Assembly (NCBI GenBank): GCA_029856615.1
Contig: JAHKLF010000109.1
Span: forward strand, 1 to 5,624
Direction: 5' to 3'
Length of the DNA stretch: 5,624 nucleotides
Origin: Candidatus Njordarchaeota archaeon
GTDB taxonomy: Archaea > Asgardarchaeota > Njordarchaeia > Njordarchaeales > Njordarchaeaceae
The number at the start of each line of letters is the position of its first letter. Within the stretch, counting starts at the first letter, position 1. Made by a program: the position numbers and the translations under genes. Below are positions 4,917 through 5,624 of this stretch, piece after piece. The notes below the pieces were generated by a model, which saw only the letters and a program-made list of their open reading frames with translations, was not told the DNA's origin and ran no database searches.

Positions 4917-5135
4917 TCAAATTGTCTTAAGCCATAACAAATGGATTGCCTCGAAATCACTGTTCTCTGTATTTGATACAGTTAAATACGAATGAATACA
5001 GAGTGATACAGAAAAATGGAACGGCGAAAGGCGATATGTTTGATAGGTTCTTACCAGCAGTAACATGAATACTCCGAATAATATGAACAGGGGTATGGTG
5101 CAGGAGAGCAATAGTAGTCTATAAGGTATCATCAT
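4917..5135 (-). CDS. Small membrane protein of unknown function, coupled to the upstream gene
   Basis: The frame encodes 72 residues. Residues 6-28 (within RLLLLSCTIPLFILFGVFML and the following LLLV) form one strongly hydrophobic membrane helix, preceded by a single arginine and followed by R29. The remaining 43 residues are polar to mixed and not recognisable. The first ATG (5135) overlaps the TGA stop of the upstream gene as ATGA, the usual sign of translational coupling, and a second ATG follows at once. Support is the coupling and the membrane helix only; the C-terminal half contains a palindrome at DNA level and may not be conserved. No function is proposed. Confidence 0.5.
   Translation of the reverse strand: MMIPYRLLLLSCTIPLFILFGVFMLLLVRTYQTYRLSPFHFSVSLCIHSYLTVSNTENSDFEAIHLLWLKTI
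4967..4981. repeat. Palindrome CTGTAT-TTG-ATACAG with a nearby direct copy of TGATACAG
   Basis: A perfect 6-base inverted repeat with 3-base spacer lies inside the C-terminal half of the membrane protein gene. TGATACAG (4974-4981, first base shared as TGATACAG from 4975 minus one) recurs within GTGATACAG at 5003-5011. The meaning is unclear; a binding site or chance are both possible. Confidence 0.3.
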
Positions 5136-5623
5136 TTTCCCTCGCAGAGTAATATAAACTTAGGAACAGTAACTTGGTATCCATATTTTCTGTAATAATA
5201 TTCTCTGATTTCCCTAATTACCTCTGGATCGTAAATTAATTCTATTTCTAGCACATTGCATTCAATGTCAGCGATCAAATACCCTATTTTCTCATCTTCT
5301 CTTATTTTTCCTAAGAATTTCTCTAAACTAATGGGCTTTTCTACATAAGTGTGTAATATGACTTTATCACATTTTTCCTCTACTAGTGTTAGATGATCAG
5401 TTTGAAAATGCTTTCCTAATAGATTTGTGTAGGCATAACCATCTATTACAACGCCCATTACTCGAAGTAGCATTGAGTAGTACCCGCGTACGTGTCCAAG
5501 AGTTTTAAGCTTGATATCTACTGGCTGGCTCAAGCGTCCTAATACGCGCAGAGAGGGTAATCCAAATTCCGTTTCATCTCTAGTGACCTCTATTAGATCT
5601 CCTAGCGGGTAATTTGGTACCAT
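5132..5623 (-). CDS. Uncharacterised protein, possibly 5'-truncated by window edge
   Basis: The visible part is 163 residues from an ATG one base inside the window edge; whether that ATG is the true start cannot be judged because nothing upstream is seen. The protein is a soluble alpha/beta mix: an N-terminal strand-rich part (about 8-35), a central region with RGYYSMLLRVMGVVIDGYAY (46-65), a charged helix near EKPISLEKFLGKIRE (95-109), the strands YLIADIECNVLEIELIYD (114-131) and a basic-tyrosine helix EVIREIREYYYRKYG (133-147). No catalytic or metal-binding motif stands out, no signal peptide or membrane helix is visible, and I do not recognise a family. Its stop overlaps the start of the small membrane protein, so the two are probably translated together. 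Confidence 0.75.
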   Translation of the reverse strand: MVPNYPLGDLIEVTRDETEFGLPSLRVLGRLSQPVDIKLKTLGHVRGYYSMLLRVMGVVIDGYAYTNLLGKHFQTDHLTLVEEKCDKVILHTYVEKPISLEKFLGKIREDEKIGYLIADIECNVLEIELIYDPEVIREIREYYYRKYGYQVTVPKFILLCEGK

Positions 5624-5624
5624 G

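Overview
The window comes from an archaeon. Every gene reads on the minus strand, and the supporting marks are an archaeal-type SRP (7S) RNA, an archaeal 20S proteasome beta subunit, an archaeal-sized EF-1 beta, an FAU-1 (DUF402) protein, GAGGTGA ribosome binding sites and TATA-like elements about 25 bases before predicted RNA ends. The protein genes are AT-rich while the SRP RNA block (about 2932-3292) is strongly GC-rich, which is what a thermophile shows. The lineage cannot be fixed from this sequence. The single gelsolin-like domain protein recalls Asgard archaea, but this alone does not decide it; a TACK lineage is equally possible.

Layout in the direction of transcription (right to left): a 5'-truncated gene of unknown function (5132-5623); a small membrane protein overlapping its stop by ATGA (4917-5135); a 162-base stretch without a convincing gene but with a TATA-like element and ATAATGA repeats; a 63-residue protein (4563-4754); a box C/D sRNA (4441-4499) in the leader of a gelsolin-like gene (4047-4403); an operon of a four-CxxC zinc-ribbon protein and EF-1 beta (3670-3933, 3387-3656); the SRP RNA (2932-3292) closed by a hairpin plus T-run; a putative ribbon-helix-helix protein (2366-2902); the proteasome beta subunit psmB (1548-2216); and FAU-1 (1-1459), which runs off the left edge.

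Most genes with an assignable role serve RNA and protein housekeeping: translation elongation (EF-1 beta), a translation-associated zinc ribbon, protein targeting (SRP RNA), protein turnover (proteasome), RNA binding and processing (FAU-1) and RNA 2'-O-methylation (C/D sRNA). The least ordinary parts are the unlisted C/D sRNA, which has all four boxes, a kink-turn stem and a correctly spaced TATA element; the gelsolin-like gene directly downstream of it; and the hairpin after the SRP RNA that also covers the ribosome binding region of the next gene.
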